A program made the position numbers and the translations under genes. Shown here piece by piece: positions 36,616 through 45,338 of a stretch of 64,000 nt of DNA. The DNA is from Aggregicoccus sp. 17bor-14 (GTDB lineage Bacteria; Myxococcota; Myxococcia; Myxococcales; Myxococcaceae): contig NZ_VJZZ01000010.1 in NCBI RefSeq assembly GCF_009659535.1, positions 1 to 64,000 of the forward strand, read 5' to 3'. How positions within the stretch are numbered: position 1 is the first letter of the stretch; every line of letters starts with the position of its first letter. The notes beneath the pieces are model-generated. The model made no database searches. It had not been told where the DNA came from and saw only the letters and a list, made by a program, of their open reading frames with translations.

Positions 36616-37104
36616 ATGCCCCGCCCCGCCTTCCTCACTGCGCTGCCCCAGCACGTCTCCGGCCTCATGCACGAGGTGATGCGCCACCTGCTGCGCCGCC
36701 CGGTGGTGGGCATCTGCGCAGTCGCTCGCACACCGGACGGGCAGGTGCTGCTCGTGCGGCGCGGGGACACCGGCGGCTGGGCGCTGCCGGGCGGGACGCT
36801 GGAGTGGGGCGAGACGCTGGCGGACGCGCTCCCCCGCGAGCTCGCCGAGGAGGCCGGGGCGCGGGTGCTGCGCGTCGGAAGGGTGACGGGCGTGTACTCC
36901 CGGCCGGACCGCGACTGGCGCTTCCACGCGGTCAACGTCTGCGTGCTGGCCGAGGTGGCGCCCGACTTCACGGGGGCGAAGAACGCGCTGGAGATCCGCG
37001 AGGTGCGGCTCTTCCCGCCCGACGCGCTGCCCAGCCCGCTGAGCATGGGCCACGACGACCTCCTCGCGGACGCGCTGCGCGGCGGAGACCCGGTGCTCGA
37101 GTAG
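36616..37104 (+). CDS. Nudix hydrolase
   Basis: A 162-residue cytosolic pyrophosphohydrolase. The Nudix box is complete: G60-x5-E66-x7-R74-E75-x2-E78-E79-x-G81, in GTLEWGETLADALPRELAEE. The start MPRPAFLTALPQHVSGLMHE and MRHLLRRPVVGICAVART adds a short helix before the fold, which is unusual but occurs in some family members. The substrate is unknown (oxidised nucleotide, ADP-sugar or dinucleotide type). It is divergent from the histidine kinase and about 110 bp upstream of the GMC oxidoreductase gene on the same strand. Confidence 0.88.
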   Translation: MPRPAFLTALPQHVSGLMHEVMRHLLRRPVVGICAVARTPDGQVLLVRRGDTGGWALPGGTLEWGETLADALPRELAEEAGARVLRVGRVTGVYSRPDRDWRFHAVNVCVLAEVAPDFTGAKNALEIREVRLFPPDALPSPLSMGHDDLLADALRGGDPVLE

Positions 37105-37213
37105 CGCCGCGCCCCCCTGCACTCCGGGGTCCGCCGGGCTATGAGAGAGGGCGGGCTGCGGCACGCGCGCGCGCGCTATCCTGCGCGGGCAGCCCTCTTC
37201 CGGGAGACCCGCG

Positions 37214-38899
37214 ATGGCGTTCGACTACGACGTGCTCATCATCGGCAGCGGCTTCGGCGGCAGCGTGAGCGCGCTGCGGCTGACGGAGAAGGGCTACCGC
37301 GTGGGCGTGCTCGAGGCGGGGCGCCGCTACACCCGCGACAGCTTCCCGAAGACGAACTGGGACGCGAAGAACTTCCTGTGGATGCCGGCGCTGGGGATGC
37401 GCGGCTTCCAGCGGATGACGCTGCTCAAGGACATCCTCGTGCTCAGCGGCGCGGGCGTCGGCGGCGGCAGCCTCGTCTACGCGAACACGCTCTACGAGCC
37501 GCTCGAGCCCTACTACCGCGACCGGCAGTGGGCCCACATCACCGACTGGCGCGAGGAGCTGGCCCCGCACTACGCGCAGGCCAAGCGCATGCTGGGCGTG
37601 ACCGAGACGCCCTTCACCACGCCCGCGGACCGGGTGATGCAGCACGTGGCGAAGGAGCTGGGGGTGGAGGGGAGCTACCACGCGACGCCCGTGGGCGTCT
37701 TCTTCGGCAAGCCGGGCGAGCGCGTGAAGGACCCGTACTTCGGTGGCGAGGGGCCCGACCGCGTGGGCTGCACGCGCTGCGGCGGCTGCATGGTGGGCTG
37801 CCGCGTGGGGGCGAAGAACACGCTGGACCAGAACTACCTCTACCTCGCGGAGAAGCGCGGCGCCCAGGTGCACCCCGAGCGCGAGGTGGTGGACGTGCGG
37901 CCGCTGCCCGAGGGCGGCTACGAGGTGGTCACCCGCCGCCCCGGCGCCTGGCGCGACGCGCAGGAGCGCACCTTCCGCGCCGAGCAGGTGGTGTTCAGCG
38001 CGGGGGCGCTGGGCACGCTGAAGCTGCTCTTGCAGCTGCGCGCGGCAGGGCGCCTCCCCGCGCTCTCGCCGCGCCTGGGCGAGCTCACCCGCACGAACTC
38101 CGAGGCCATCGTGGGGGCGAGCGCGGGAGGCCACGACACGGACTACAGCGACGGGGTGGCCATCACCTCCTCCATCCACCCGGACGCGAACACGCACATC
38201 GAGCCGGTGCGCTACCCGCGCGGCAGCAACCTGATGGGGATGCTCTCCACGCTGATGGTGGACGGGGGCGGGCGCGTGCCGCGCTGGCTGCGCTTCGTGG
38301 GCACCATCCTGCGCCACCCGCTCTCCTTCCTGCGCTCGCTGTCGGTGCGCCGCTGGAGCGAGAAGAGCATCATCCTGCTGGTGATGCAGAGCCACGACAA
38401 CTCGCTGCGCCTGCGGCTGAAGCGGGGGCTCTTCGGCGCGAAGCTGACGACGGAGCAGGGCCACGGCGAGCCCAACCCCACGTGGATCCCGGTGGCGAAC
38501 GAGGCGGCGCGCATCGCGGCGAAGAAGATGGGCGGGCGCGCGTACGGCTCGTGGTTCGAGGCGCTCTTCAACGTGCCGACGACGGCGCACATCATCGGCG
38601 GCTGCCCCATCGGGGACTCGCGCGAGACGGGCGTCATCGACCCCTACCACCGCGTGTACGGCCACGCCGGGCTGCACGTGGTGGACGGCTCCGCGGTGAC
38701 GGCGAACCTCGGCGTGAACCCGTCGCTCTCCATCACCGCGCTCGCCGAGCGCGCGCTCTCCTTCTGGCCGAACAAGGGAGAAGCGGACCTGCGCCCGCCG
38801 CTGGGCAGCCCCTACCGCCGCCTCGCTCCCGTGCCGCCGCAGCGTCCAGCGCTGCCGCCGTCCGCTCCGGCAGCGCTGCCTGCCGCCGCACAGGGCTGA
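37214..38899 (+). CDS. GMC-family FAD oxidoreductase with CX2CX2CX3C motif
   Basis: A 561-residue flavoprotein related to cholesterol oxidase. The FAD fold starts IIGSGFGGSVSALRL (GSGFGG, 11-16), and SGAGVGGGSLVYANTLY is the family's second signature. Residues 186-196 read CTRCGGCMVGC: four cysteines spaced C-x2-C-x2-C-x3-C, as in ferredoxin cluster sites, with HATPVGVFFGKPGERVKDP before and KNTLDQNYLYLAEKRG after. The C-terminus has HIIGGCPIGDSRETGVIDP and VVDGSAVTANLGVNPSLSIT. No signal peptide is present. The substrate is probably a sterol or hydrophobic alcohol; an electron relay through an iron-sulfur cluster is inferred. A proline-rich tail ends the protein. Confidence 0.87.
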   Translation: MAFDYDVLIIGSGFGGSVSALRLTEKGYRVGVLEAGRRYTRDSFPKTNWDAKNFLWMPALGMRGFQRMTLLKDILVLSGAGVGGGSLVYANTLYEPLEPYYRDRQWAHITDWREELAPHYAQAKRMLGVTETPFTTPADRVMQHVAKELGVEGSYHATPVGVFFGKPGERVKDPYFGGEGPDRVGCTRCGGCMVGCRVGAKNTLDQNYLYLAEKRGAQVHPEREVVDVRPLPEGGYEVVTRRPGAWRDAQERTFRAEQVVFSAGALGTLKLLLQLRAAGRLPALSPRLGELTRTNSEAIVGASAGGHDTDYSDGVAITSSIHPDANTHIEPVRYPRGSNLMGMLSTLMVDGGGRVPRWLRFVGTILRHPLSFLRSLSVRRWSEKSIILLVMQSHDNSLRLRLKRGLFGAKLTTEQGHGEPNPTWIPVANEAARIAAKKMGGRAYGSWFEALFNVPTTAHIIGGCPIGDSRETGVIDPYHRVYGHAGLHVVDGSAVTANLGVNPSLSITALAERALSFWPNKGEADLRPPLGSPYRRLAPVPPQRPALPPSAPAALPAAAQG

Positions 38900-38934
38900 C
38901 GCGAGTCCTCGCTTCGCCACGTTTCCGCCCATGG

Positions 38935-38969
38935 GCATGGCCCGTGCTCATGAGATGCGCGGGCCATGC
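38935..38969. terminator. hairpin after the GMC gene
   Basis: GCATGGCCCG (38935-38944) and CGGGCCATGC (38960-38969) form a perfect 10-bp stem with a 15-nt loop, 35 bp after the GMC stop. No T-run follows. It is a likely 3'-end structure. Confidence 0.5.
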
Positions 38970-39036
38970 GCCTTCCGTGAAGCGTCTCGGGCGAGCGCGC
39001 GCGTAGCTTTCGAGCCAGCTCACCACCGGAGGCCCG

Positions 39037-39483
39037 ATGACCCGCAGCGTTCTCCTGATTCTGTTCGTCGTGCTCTGGAGCCTGGAGGCCTTCGCGCAGT
39101 CGAACTCCGTGACAGGTACCGTCATGGACCTGGACACAGGAACGCCGCTGGCGAATGTCGAGGTATTCGCGTACCAACCTGGAGCTCCCGTGCTGTACCA
39201 GGTGCTCTCCGACGCGCAGGGAAGGTACCGACTCGTCGGGATGCCGGTCGGAAAGGTCTCGATCGAGTGCCACAGAGAAGGGTTCGAGTCGGTCTCACCC
39301 CCGATCGTGGTCGACCTGCGCGGAGGCCGCACCCTACAGGTAGACCGGGAGATGGTGCCCCTCGGGTACAACACCGAAGTGCTGCTCCCGCTCCCATCAC
39401 CCGCGATCGACGTCGGGTCGAGTGGAACCGCGACCAATCTGGGCGGCGCCTTTCGCCGCCTCGTCCCATTGTTCTCGCGTTGA
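39037..39483 (+). CDS. secreted protein with carboxypeptidase-regulatory-like domain
   Basis: A 148-residue exported protein. The signal peptide is MTRSVLLILFVVLWSLEAFA with likely cleavage after A20. The mature part is a single beta-sandwich of the CarboxypepD_reg type: SVTGTVMDLDTGTPLANVEV, SDAQGRYRLVGMPVGKVSIE and RGGRTLQVDREMVPLGYNTE. Such domains bind or stabilise secreted partners. A low-complexity tail follows. The next gene encodes a PAP2 phosphatase on the same strand 69 bp downstream, but co-function is not evident. Confidence 0.8.
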   Translation: MTRSVLLILFVVLWSLEAFAQSNSVTGTVMDLDTGTPLANVEVFAYQPGAPVLYQVLSDAQGRYRLVGMPVGKVSIECHREGFESVSPPIVVDLRGGRTLQVDREMVPLGYNTEVLLPLPSPAIDVGSSGTATNLGGAFRRLVPLFSR

Positions 39484-39552
39484 GCACCTCGCAGACGGCG
39501 GCATCCACCGCTCGACCCTGCACCACACGCGGCTCGACGCCGGACATCGCTC

Positions 39553-40416
39553 GTGAGACTCGGGGACATGGTCGCGCTGCTGCTCTCGCTCCTCGTTCGC
39601 TCGCCGGTGCTCGCCGCGACGCCTCCGCACCCTGCGACGGTCGCATGGCAGGCCCCTTCGCCCACCCTCGACCCCGCGGCTCGCGCGCTCGCCGCCCCCG
39701 ACCCGCGCTCGCTCTACCGGATCTCTCCCGCGCGCGACGGCGCCCTCATCGCCGCGGGCGTGCTCACGGTGGCCGTCCCCTACCTCTTCCTCAACGGCAC
39801 GCTCGACCAGCGCTGTCCCTGCGACCCGGCCGAGGTGAACGCCATCGACCGCGGCGTCATCGGCAACCACAGCCGCACGGCGACCGTCGCCGCCGACCTC
39901 ACGGTGGGGCTCGCGGTGGCGGGGCCGGCCTTCGCGGACCTGGTGGACCTGGGGGTGGGGCGCACGCTCGGCGAGGACCTCACTGTGTATGCCGAGACGC
40001 TCTGGCTCAACGGCGCGCTCGTCGCGGTGACGAAGTACGTGGCGCAGCGTCCGCTGCCGCGCACCTATGCGGGAGACGAGGCGCTCATCCACAGCGCCGC
40101 GGGCTACCGCGCCTTCTACTCCGGCCACACGGCCACCACGGTGGCCGCGCTCACCGCCGCGGCCTTCACGCTGGAGCAGCGCTATGGCCCGCGCCTCTGG
40201 CCCTGGCTCGTCACCGCGGGGCTGGGGGCCTCTGTCGGCTTCGAGGTCGTGGCGGCGGGGAGCCACTTCTACAGCGACGTGCTGGTGGGAGGCGTGGCGG
40301 GGGCGGCCGTGGGCTACCTCGTCCCGCGCCTGCACCTGCGCGGCGAGGGCGCCGCCGCGCTGCGACCGCTGCCGGTGCGGGGCGGCGCGGGGCTCGCCTA
40401 CGTGCGCGCGTTCTGA
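39553..40416 (+). CDS. PAP2-family membrane phosphatase
   Basis: A 287-residue membrane-bound phosphatidic-acid-phosphatase-type enzyme. A signal/first helix (MVALLLSLLVRSPVLA), then RDGALIAAGVLTVAVPYLFL, lead into the three PAP2 motifs: QRPLPR (motif 1), YSGHTATTVAAL (motif 2, catalytic His) and SHFYSDVLVGG (motif 3, His and Asp). The motif-1 Lys-to-RP spacing is shorter than the textbook form, a small oddity. Substrates are probably lipid phosphates such as undecaprenyl pyrophosphate. GTG 39553 or the ATG at 39568 could be the start; both leave the signal intact. Confidence 0.82.
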   Translation: MRLGDMVALLLSLLVRSPVLAATPPHPATVAWQAPSPTLDPAARALAAPDPRSLYRISPARDGALIAAGVLTVAVPYLFLNGTLDQRCPCDPAEVNAIDRGVIGNHSRTATVAADLTVGLAVAGPAFADLVDLGVGRTLGEDLTVYAETLWLNGALVAVTKYVAQRPLPRTYAGDEALIHSAAGYRAFYSGHTATTVAALTAAAFTLEQRYGPRLWPWLVTAGLGASVGFEVVAAGSHFYSDVLVGGVAGAAVGYLVPRLHLRGEGAAALRPLPVRGGAGLAYVRAF

Positions 40417-40535
40417 CCGGGAGCCGGATCGAGGCCTCGTCCCCCCGTCCGGAGAGCAGGCGAGCAAGGCTTCGCAGGGGGCGCCTCATGGCCAGATTGC
40501 ACCCAGGTGGAATGAACGCTTCACAAGGGGGAACC

Positions 40536-40805
40536 ATGACTTTGGAAACCATTCTGGTCTGGGCAGTGATTGGCCTCGTGGCGGGCTGGCTCGCCTCGGC
40601 GGTGGTGGGCGGTGGCTACGGGCTCATCGGCGACATCGTGGTGGGTATCGTGGGCGCCTTCCTGGGCGGCTTCATCTTCCGGGCGCTCGGCTCGGGCGCG
40701 CCGTTCGGCGGCCTGGCGGGCACCATCTTCGTGGCCTTCGTGGGCGCGGTGGTGCTGCTGCTCATCTTGCGGCTGCTGCACCGCGGAACGCCGCGCAGGG
40801 TCTGA
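40536..40805 (+). CDS. GlsB/YeaQ/YmgE-family membrane protein
   Basis: An 89-residue protein with three hydrophobic helices: TLETILVWAVIGLVAGWLAS, GLIGDIVVGIVGAFLGGFIF and AGTIFVAFVGAVVLLLILRL. This glycine-rich layout is that of the transglycosylase-associated/GlsB stress-response family of the inner membrane. AAGGGGG lies 5-6 nt before ATG 40536, which decides the start; an in-frame upstream ATG is not supported. It is followed by a strong hairpin, so it is probably a single-gene unit. Confidence 0.85.
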   Translation: MTLETILVWAVIGLVAGWLASAVVGGGYGLIGDIVVGIVGAFLGGFIFRALGSGAPFGGLAGTIFVAFVGAVVLLLILRLLHRGTPRRV

Positions 40806-40819
40806 CCTGAGCTGACCCG

Positions 40820-40854
40820 GGCGGCCCGGCGGCGCTGCGGCGCACCGGGCCGCC
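40820..40854. terminator. hairpin after the GlsB-family gene
   Basis: GGCGGCCCGG (40820-40829) and CCGGGCCGCC (40845-40854) form a perfect 10-bp GC stem with a 15-nt loop, 14 bp after the stop at 40805. No T-run is present; it is a likely terminator for the short upstream gene. Confidence 0.55.
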
Positions 40855-40914
40855 GGTTATCGTCTCGCGCCCGCAGCCACCGGTGGCTGCGCACGGAAGA
40901 GCGGAGCGAGACGC

Positions 40915-42090
40915 GTGGCGAGACGGCACGGAGCGAAGCGGCAGGGCGGAGCGGGACGCGGGCGGCTGCTGCTGGGGCTGCTGCTCCCGCTCGGCGTGCT
41001 CGCGGCGCTGCACTACTACATCGGCGCGCGGCTGCTCTCGGCGCCGCACGTGCCGCAGCCCTGGGCGGGGCTGGGCTGGGCACTGCTCGCGCTGCTCGGG
41101 CTCTCCATCCCCGGAGGCGCAGTCGCCACGCGCCGGCGCGGCTCGCGGGCGGCGCGGGCCATCTACCTCGTGGGCATCGGGTGGCTGGGCGCCTTCGGGC
41201 TGCTGCTGACGGGAGCGCTGCTCGCGCAGTTCGGCGGGGCGCTGCTCTCGCTCGCGGGCGTCGCCGCGGGGGCACGCGCGCAGGCGCTCGCGGTGGCGCT
41301 CGGCGTGCCGGCGGCGCTGGTGGTGGGCTTTGCCACCGCGCACGGACGTGCCCGGGTGGAGCGGCTGCGGGTGCCCATGCCGAACCTGGGCGCGGGGCTC
41401 GCCGGCGCGCGCATCGTGCAGATCTCCGACATCCACATCGGCCCCACGCTGGACCGGCACTTCCTGCGCCGCGTGGTGGAGCAGGTGAACGCGCTGCAGC
41501 CGGACCTCGTCGCGGTGACGGGAGACCTGGTGGACGGGAGCGTGGAGGCGCTGCGCGACGAGGTGGCACCGCTCGCGGGGCTGCGCGCCCCGCTGGGCGT
41601 CTACTTCGTCACCGGCAACCACGAGTACTACAGCGGCGGCGCGGCCTGGAGCGACGAGGTGCGGCGCCTGGGGCTCACGGTGCTGCAGAACGCGCACCGG
41701 GTCGTGGAGCGGGGCGGGGCGCGGCTCACGGTGGCCGGGGTGACGGACTACAACGCGGGCCACATCGACCCGGCGCACGAGAGCCGGCCGGACCTCGCGC
41801 TCGCCGGGGCGCCCGCGGGCGTGCCGCGCGTGCTGCTCGCGCACCAGCCGCGCACGGCGGAGCAGGCGCAGGGCCTGGGCGTGGACCTGCAGCTGTCCGG
41901 GCACACCCACGGCGGGCAGATGTTCCCCTTCATGTTCTTCGTGCGGCTGCAGCAGCCGGTGGTGCGCGGGCTCGCGACGCTGTTCGGCACGCGCGTGTAC
42001 ACGAGCCGCGGCACCGGCTACTGGGGCCCGCCCCTGCGGCTGGGGCCCGCGCCGGAGATCACCGAGCTCACGCTGGTGCCGGCGGCCTAG
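40915..42090 (+). CDS. membrane-anchored metallophosphoesterase
   Basis: A 391-residue protein: N-terminal helices (about 17-150, for example GRLLLGLLLPLGVLAALHYY and YLVGIGWLGAFGLLLTGALL) anchor a calcineurin-like phosphoesterase domain. Metal motifs are ISDIHIG (D-x-H), VTGDLVDGS (GD), VTGNHEYY (GNHE), an AHQP His and SGHTHGGQM. All are intact, so a two-metal site is expected. Relatives hydrolyse phosphoesters, including UDP-2,3-diacylglucosamine-like lipids or nucleotides. GTG 40915 is chosen with GGAG upstream. The 3' end overlaps the convergent DUF418 gene by 23 bp. Confidence 0.85.
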   Translation: MARRHGAKRQGGAGRGRLLLGLLLPLGVLAALHYYIGARLLSAPHVPQPWAGLGWALLALLGLSIPGGAVATRRRGSRAARAIYLVGIGWLGAFGLLLTGALLAQFGGALLSLAGVAAGARAQALAVALGVPAALVVGFATAHGRARVERLRVPMPNLGAGLAGARIVQISDIHIGPTLDRHFLRRVVEQVNALQPDLVAVTGDLVDGSVEALRDEVAPLAGLRAPLGVYFVTGNHEYYSGGAAWSDEVRRLGLTVLQNAHRVVERGGARLTVAGVTDYNAGHIDPAHESRPDLALAGAPAGVPRVLLAHQPRTAEQAQGLGVDLQLSGHTHGGQMFPFMFFVRLQQPVVRGLATLFGTRVYTSRGTGYWGPPLRLGPAPEITELTLVPAA

Positions 42091-43369
42091 CCGTGAGCTC
42101 GCGGCGCATGGGCTGGCGCTGGCCGTAGGTGAGCGAGCGCCACAGCCACTCCGCGGGCCCGAAGCGGAAGTGCGCGAGCCACAGGTGGCTGAGGGCCACC
42201 TGCACGCAGAAGAGCCCTGCGATGAGCGGGATGCAGTGCGCGGGTGACAGCCGCCCGATGAGCGAGAGCCCGTAGCCGTAGAAGAGCCACAGGCTCACCA
42301 GCGTCTGCGTGAGGTAGTTCGTGAGCGCCATGCGCCCTGCAGGCGCGAGCAGCGAGAGCAGCCGCCGCGGCCCCGGGCGCTGGAAGGCGAGCGCGATGAG
42401 CGAGGCGTAGAGGGCCGCGAGCCCGAGGAAGCCCAGCTCGCGCACCGAGGGCAGGAGGGTGAAGACGGGCGAGTGCTCGTCGAGCACGCCGCGCACCGTG
42501 AGCACCCGGGACACCACCGCCGCGCCGTTGCCCAGGACGCCCAGCACCAGCCCCCAGCCCAGCAGCAGCCGCCGCAGCAGCGCGCGGTGCGCGGGGACGT
42601 CCTGGAAGAGGCGCATGCGGCCCGCCACGAGCCCGAGCAGGAACTTGCCCAGCACGGTGAAGAGGTAGCCGAAGAGCATCGGCTTGAGGAAGTCGTGCAC
42701 GTAGATGTCCGCGTTGGCCCGCACCACGCGCGCGTAGCCGCCGGCCGCGAAGGCCTCGAGCGTGGGCGCCTTGATCGCGGCCGAGTGCTCCGCCGCCAGC
42801 TTCGCCGCCGCCTCCGCGGCCTCGCGCCCGTGCAGGAGCACCGGCAGGAAGCGCTCGCCGAGAGGGACGAGCAGGGGCGGCAGCAGGATGAGCGCGAGCG
42901 CGAGAGGCAGCAGCTGGCGCGAGGGGCGCGCGCGGAACAGCAGCAGCGCGAAGCCCGTCACCGCGTAGATGGCGAGGATGTCGCCGTACCAGAGCGCGAA
43001 CAGGTGGGTGAGCCCGAAGAGCAGCAGCACGCAGAGCCTGCGCGTGTACAACGGCACCACCGAGGCGCCGCGGGCCTCTGCGCGCAGGAGCTGCACGGAG
43101 AAGCCCAGGCCGAAGAGGAAGGCGAACAGCGTCATCGCCTTGCCCGCCACGAAGAAGTTGAAGAGGTGGAAGGCGGCCGCATCCAGGGGCGAGCGCAGCC
43201 ACGCATCCATGCGCGCCTTGGGCAGCAGCACCACGCCGCTGAAGTAGAGCGCGGCGTTGGAGAGCCAGACACCGCCGAGCGCGAAGCCGCGCAGCACGTC
43301 CAGCAGGGCGATGCGCTCGCCACTGTCCACGGGACGGGCGGCGGGAGAGACGGAAGAGGAGGGGCGCAT
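42068..43369 (-). CDS. DUF418 membrane protein
   Basis: A 433-residue inner-membrane protein with about ten hydrophobic helices. Family features are RIALLDVLRGFALGGVWLSN at the start, MTLFAFLFGLGFSVQLLRA, YTRRLCVLLLFGLTHLFALW and the C-terminal GRMALTNYLTQTLVSLWLFY, then HFRFGPAEWLWRSLTYGQRQ. DUF418 proteins are acyltransferase-fold-like transporters or enzymes of unknown substrate. The ATG at 43369 is favoured; a TTG at 43408 is possible. The 3' end overlaps the metallophosphoesterase gene. Confidence 0.87.
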   Translation of the reverse strand: MRPSSSVSPAARPVDSGERIALLDVLRGFALGGVWLSNAALYFSGVVLLPKARMDAWLRSPLDAAAFHLFNFFVAGKAMTLFAFLFGLGFSVQLLRAEARGASVVPLYTRRLCVLLLFGLTHLFALWYGDILAIYAVTGFALLLFRARPSRQLLPLALALILLPPLLVPLGERFLPVLLHGREAAEAAAKLAAEHSAAIKAPTLEAFAAGGYARVVRANADIYVHDFLKPMLFGYLFTVLGKFLLGLVAGRMRLFQDVPAHRALLRRLLLGWGLVLGVLGNGAAVVSRVLTVRGVLDEHSPVFTLLPSVRELGFLGLAALYASLIALAFQRPGPRRLLSLLAPAGRMALTNYLTQTLVSLWLFYGYGLSLIGRLSPAHCIPLIAGLFCVQVALSHLWLAHFRFGPAEWLWRSLTYGQRQPMRRELTARPPAPA

Positions 43370-43453
43370 GAGCGCGGGCAAGCAGAGCAGGCCCGCAGCG
43401 CCGGTCAAGGCGCGCGGCGTCGCCGCGCCGCGTGCCCAGCCTGCGACATCGCC

Positions 43454-44566
43454 CTACCGCGCGTGGAAGGAGCGCACCGCCTGCGCGAGCTCGCCCTGCA
43501 CCCGCGCGTAGCCCGCTGCGGGCGCGAAGGCGAAGAGCTGGTAGAGCGCGCCCTTCTCGGCGCGCACCACGATCTCCATCTCCACCCGCTGTCCCTGCAT
43601 CGTGCCCGCGGCGTGGACATAGCCGGGCTCGTCGGCGAGCGGAGAGCCTCCTGCCGGGAGCTCGGCGAAGTCGGGCGCTGCGCGGTGCATGTTCTCCAGC
43701 ACCGCGCTGCGCACGCGCGCCAGGTCCACCTGCGCATCCGCCTCCAGCGGCTCGGCGAGGATCATCAGGTGCGCATCCGCGCTCGGGAGCACCAGCCAGC
43801 GGTCCGCGAGCGGGTTGTCCTTCGCGGCGGCCTCCTGGGTGCGCTGCAGCCAGCCACCTCCCGGCGGCGTGAGCCCGTACGGGAAGCGGCGCCCGCCGAG
43901 CTCCCCTGACGGCAGCGGCTCCAGCTCGCCCTGGAGGCTCATCATCGGGCCGGCCAGCAGGTTCGCTCCTGCGCGCAGCGCGAGGGTGCCCGCCGCGGTG
44001 AGCGCCGCGAAGAGCGTGATTGCCGAGAGCGCGACCACGCGGCGCACCCGCCCGCCTCCCCACAGCAGCAGCGCGAGCGCGGCGCTCACCACCAGCTGCA
44101 TCACCACGCCCACCCAGTTGCCCTGCACGCCCAGCAGCACCGACCAGATCAGCGCCCCCAGCACCACGCGCAGCCGCGCCCAGTCCAGGTGCTTCGCATT
44201 GCCTGCGAGCAGCGAGCCGCCGATGAACAGGTCGATGACGCTCGGAGCGAGCGTGCTGCCCACCGGCATCCCGGCACTCGCCTCACGCGGGAGGAGCAGC
44301 GTGGCCAGCAGGTTGGTGACCGCCACGAGCAGCAGCGCGGCGCCCGCCGCCTTGAGCGAGGGCACCTCGGCGCCCAGCGCGTGCGCGTCCTCCGGAGGCA
44401 GCCCCGCCCAGGTCGGCTCCGGGGGCGCAGGCGCCACGGCAGCCGCTTCCGCGGCAGGCGCCTGCACCGCCGCAGCCTGTACGGGGGTGGCGCAGCGCGG
44501 GCAGGTGCCCTCGGGGCGCAGGCGGTGCTTCAGCTGACACGACGGACAGGAGACCCAGGCGTCCAC
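43454..44566 (-). CDS. zinc-ribbon membrane protein of unknown function
   Basis: A 370-residue protein. GTG 44566 with GAGG 7 nt upstream opens a Cys4 zinc ribbon (SCPSCQ near residues 6-11, then TCPRCATP near 24-31). An Ala/Pro-rich linker follows, then five or so membrane helices (for example AAGAALLLVAVTNLLATLLL and MQLVVSAALALLLWGGG). The C-terminal 150 residues form a soluble domain: RFPYGLTPPGGGWLQRTQEA, LPSADAHLMILAEPLEA and EKGALYQLFAFAPAAGYARV. That last part resembles domains predicting adhesin or stress-sensing proteins. The architecture is common in myxobacteria; no function is known. Confidence 0.75.
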   Translation of the reverse strand: MDAWVSCPSCQLKHRLRPEGTCPRCATPVQAAAVQAPAAEAAAVAPAPPEPTWAGLPPEDAHALGAEVPSLKAAGAALLLVAVTNLLATLLLPREASAGMPVGSTLAPSVIDLFIGGSLLAGNAKHLDWARLRVVLGALIWSVLLGVQGNWVGVVMQLVVSAALALLLWGGGRVRRVVALSAITLFAALTAAGTLALRAGANLLAGPMMSLQGELEPLPSGELGGRRFPYGLTPPGGGWLQRTQEAAAKDNPLADRWLVLPSADAHLMILAEPLEADAQVDLARVRSAVLENMHRAAPDFAELPAGGSPLADEPGYVHAAGTMQGQRVEMEIVVRAEKGALYQLFAFAPAAGYARVQGELAQAVRSFHAR

Positions 44567-44640
44567 GTTGTTTCCTCGGGAGTTGGCGAGCTCGCAGACT
44601 ATCCCGGGAGCGCTGCGGAGGCCCAGAGGGGGGGGGGCCT

Positions 44641-45273
44641 TCAGCGCCGCTGCTGCAGCGCGAGCCGCACGCCCAGCCCCACGAAGACGACGCCCGTGAG
44701 CCGTTGCAGGAGCGCGCTGCCGCCCACCCGCGCCCGGCCCCAGCGCCCCGCGCCGCTCGCGGCGAGCGCGACGGCCAGGTTCACCAGCGTGCCCGAGGCG
44801 TTGAAGAGCACGCCGAGCAGGAGCAGCTGCAGGGGCACGCGCCCGCGCGCGGGGTCCACGAACTGCGGCAGGAAGGCGAGGAAGAAGAGCGCCACCTTCG
44901 GGTTGAGCACGTTGGTCACCACGCCCTGGCGGAAGATGGCCCACAGGCTCGCGGGCGCCACGCGCTGCGTCCCCGCGCTCGCGCCCGCGGGGCGCAGGAT
45001 CGCGCGCAGGCCGAGGTACACGAGGTACGCCGCGCCGCCCAGGCGCACGGCGTCGTACGCGAAGGGCACGGCGAGCAGGAGGCTCGAGAGCCCCAGCACC
45101 ACCGCAAGCGTGTGGAACACGGTGCCGCCCGCGATGCCCAGCGCGCTCGCCACCCCCGCGCGCCGCCCCTCCGAGGCGCTGCGCGCGATGACGTAGAGCA
45201 TGTCCGGGCCGGGCGTGACGTTGAGCGCCAGGGTCGCGCCCATGAACAGCAGCAGGTTGGTGGGGTCGGTCAT
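44641..45273 (-). CDS. LysE/RhtB-family exporter
   Basis: A 210-residue inner-membrane protein with six helices. Family markers are LNVTPGPDMLYVIARSASEG near the N-terminus, LGIAGGTVFHTLAVVLGLSS and GVVTNVLNPKVALFFLAFLP (the NPK motif). It exports amino acids or related small molecules, the substrate being unknown. ATG 45273 is favoured over a frame with five extra residues. It is divergent from the lipoprotein gene at 45339. Confidence 0.88.
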   Translation of the reverse strand: MTDPTNLLLFMGATLALNVTPGPDMLYVIARSASEGRRAGVASALGIAGGTVFHTLAVVLGLSSLLLAVPFAYDAVRLGGAAYLVYLGLRAILRPAGASAGTQRVAPASLWAIFRQGVVTNVLNPKVALFFLAFLPQFVDPARGRVPLQLLLLGVLFNASGTLVNLAVALAASGAGRWGRARVGGSALLQRLTGVVFVGLGVRLALQQRR

Positions 45274-45338
45274 CGCAAGGGCCACCAAAGCGCTTTGCGC
45301 CGGCGCTGGCCAGGGGCGGGGCGTGCTAGAAGGGTTAC

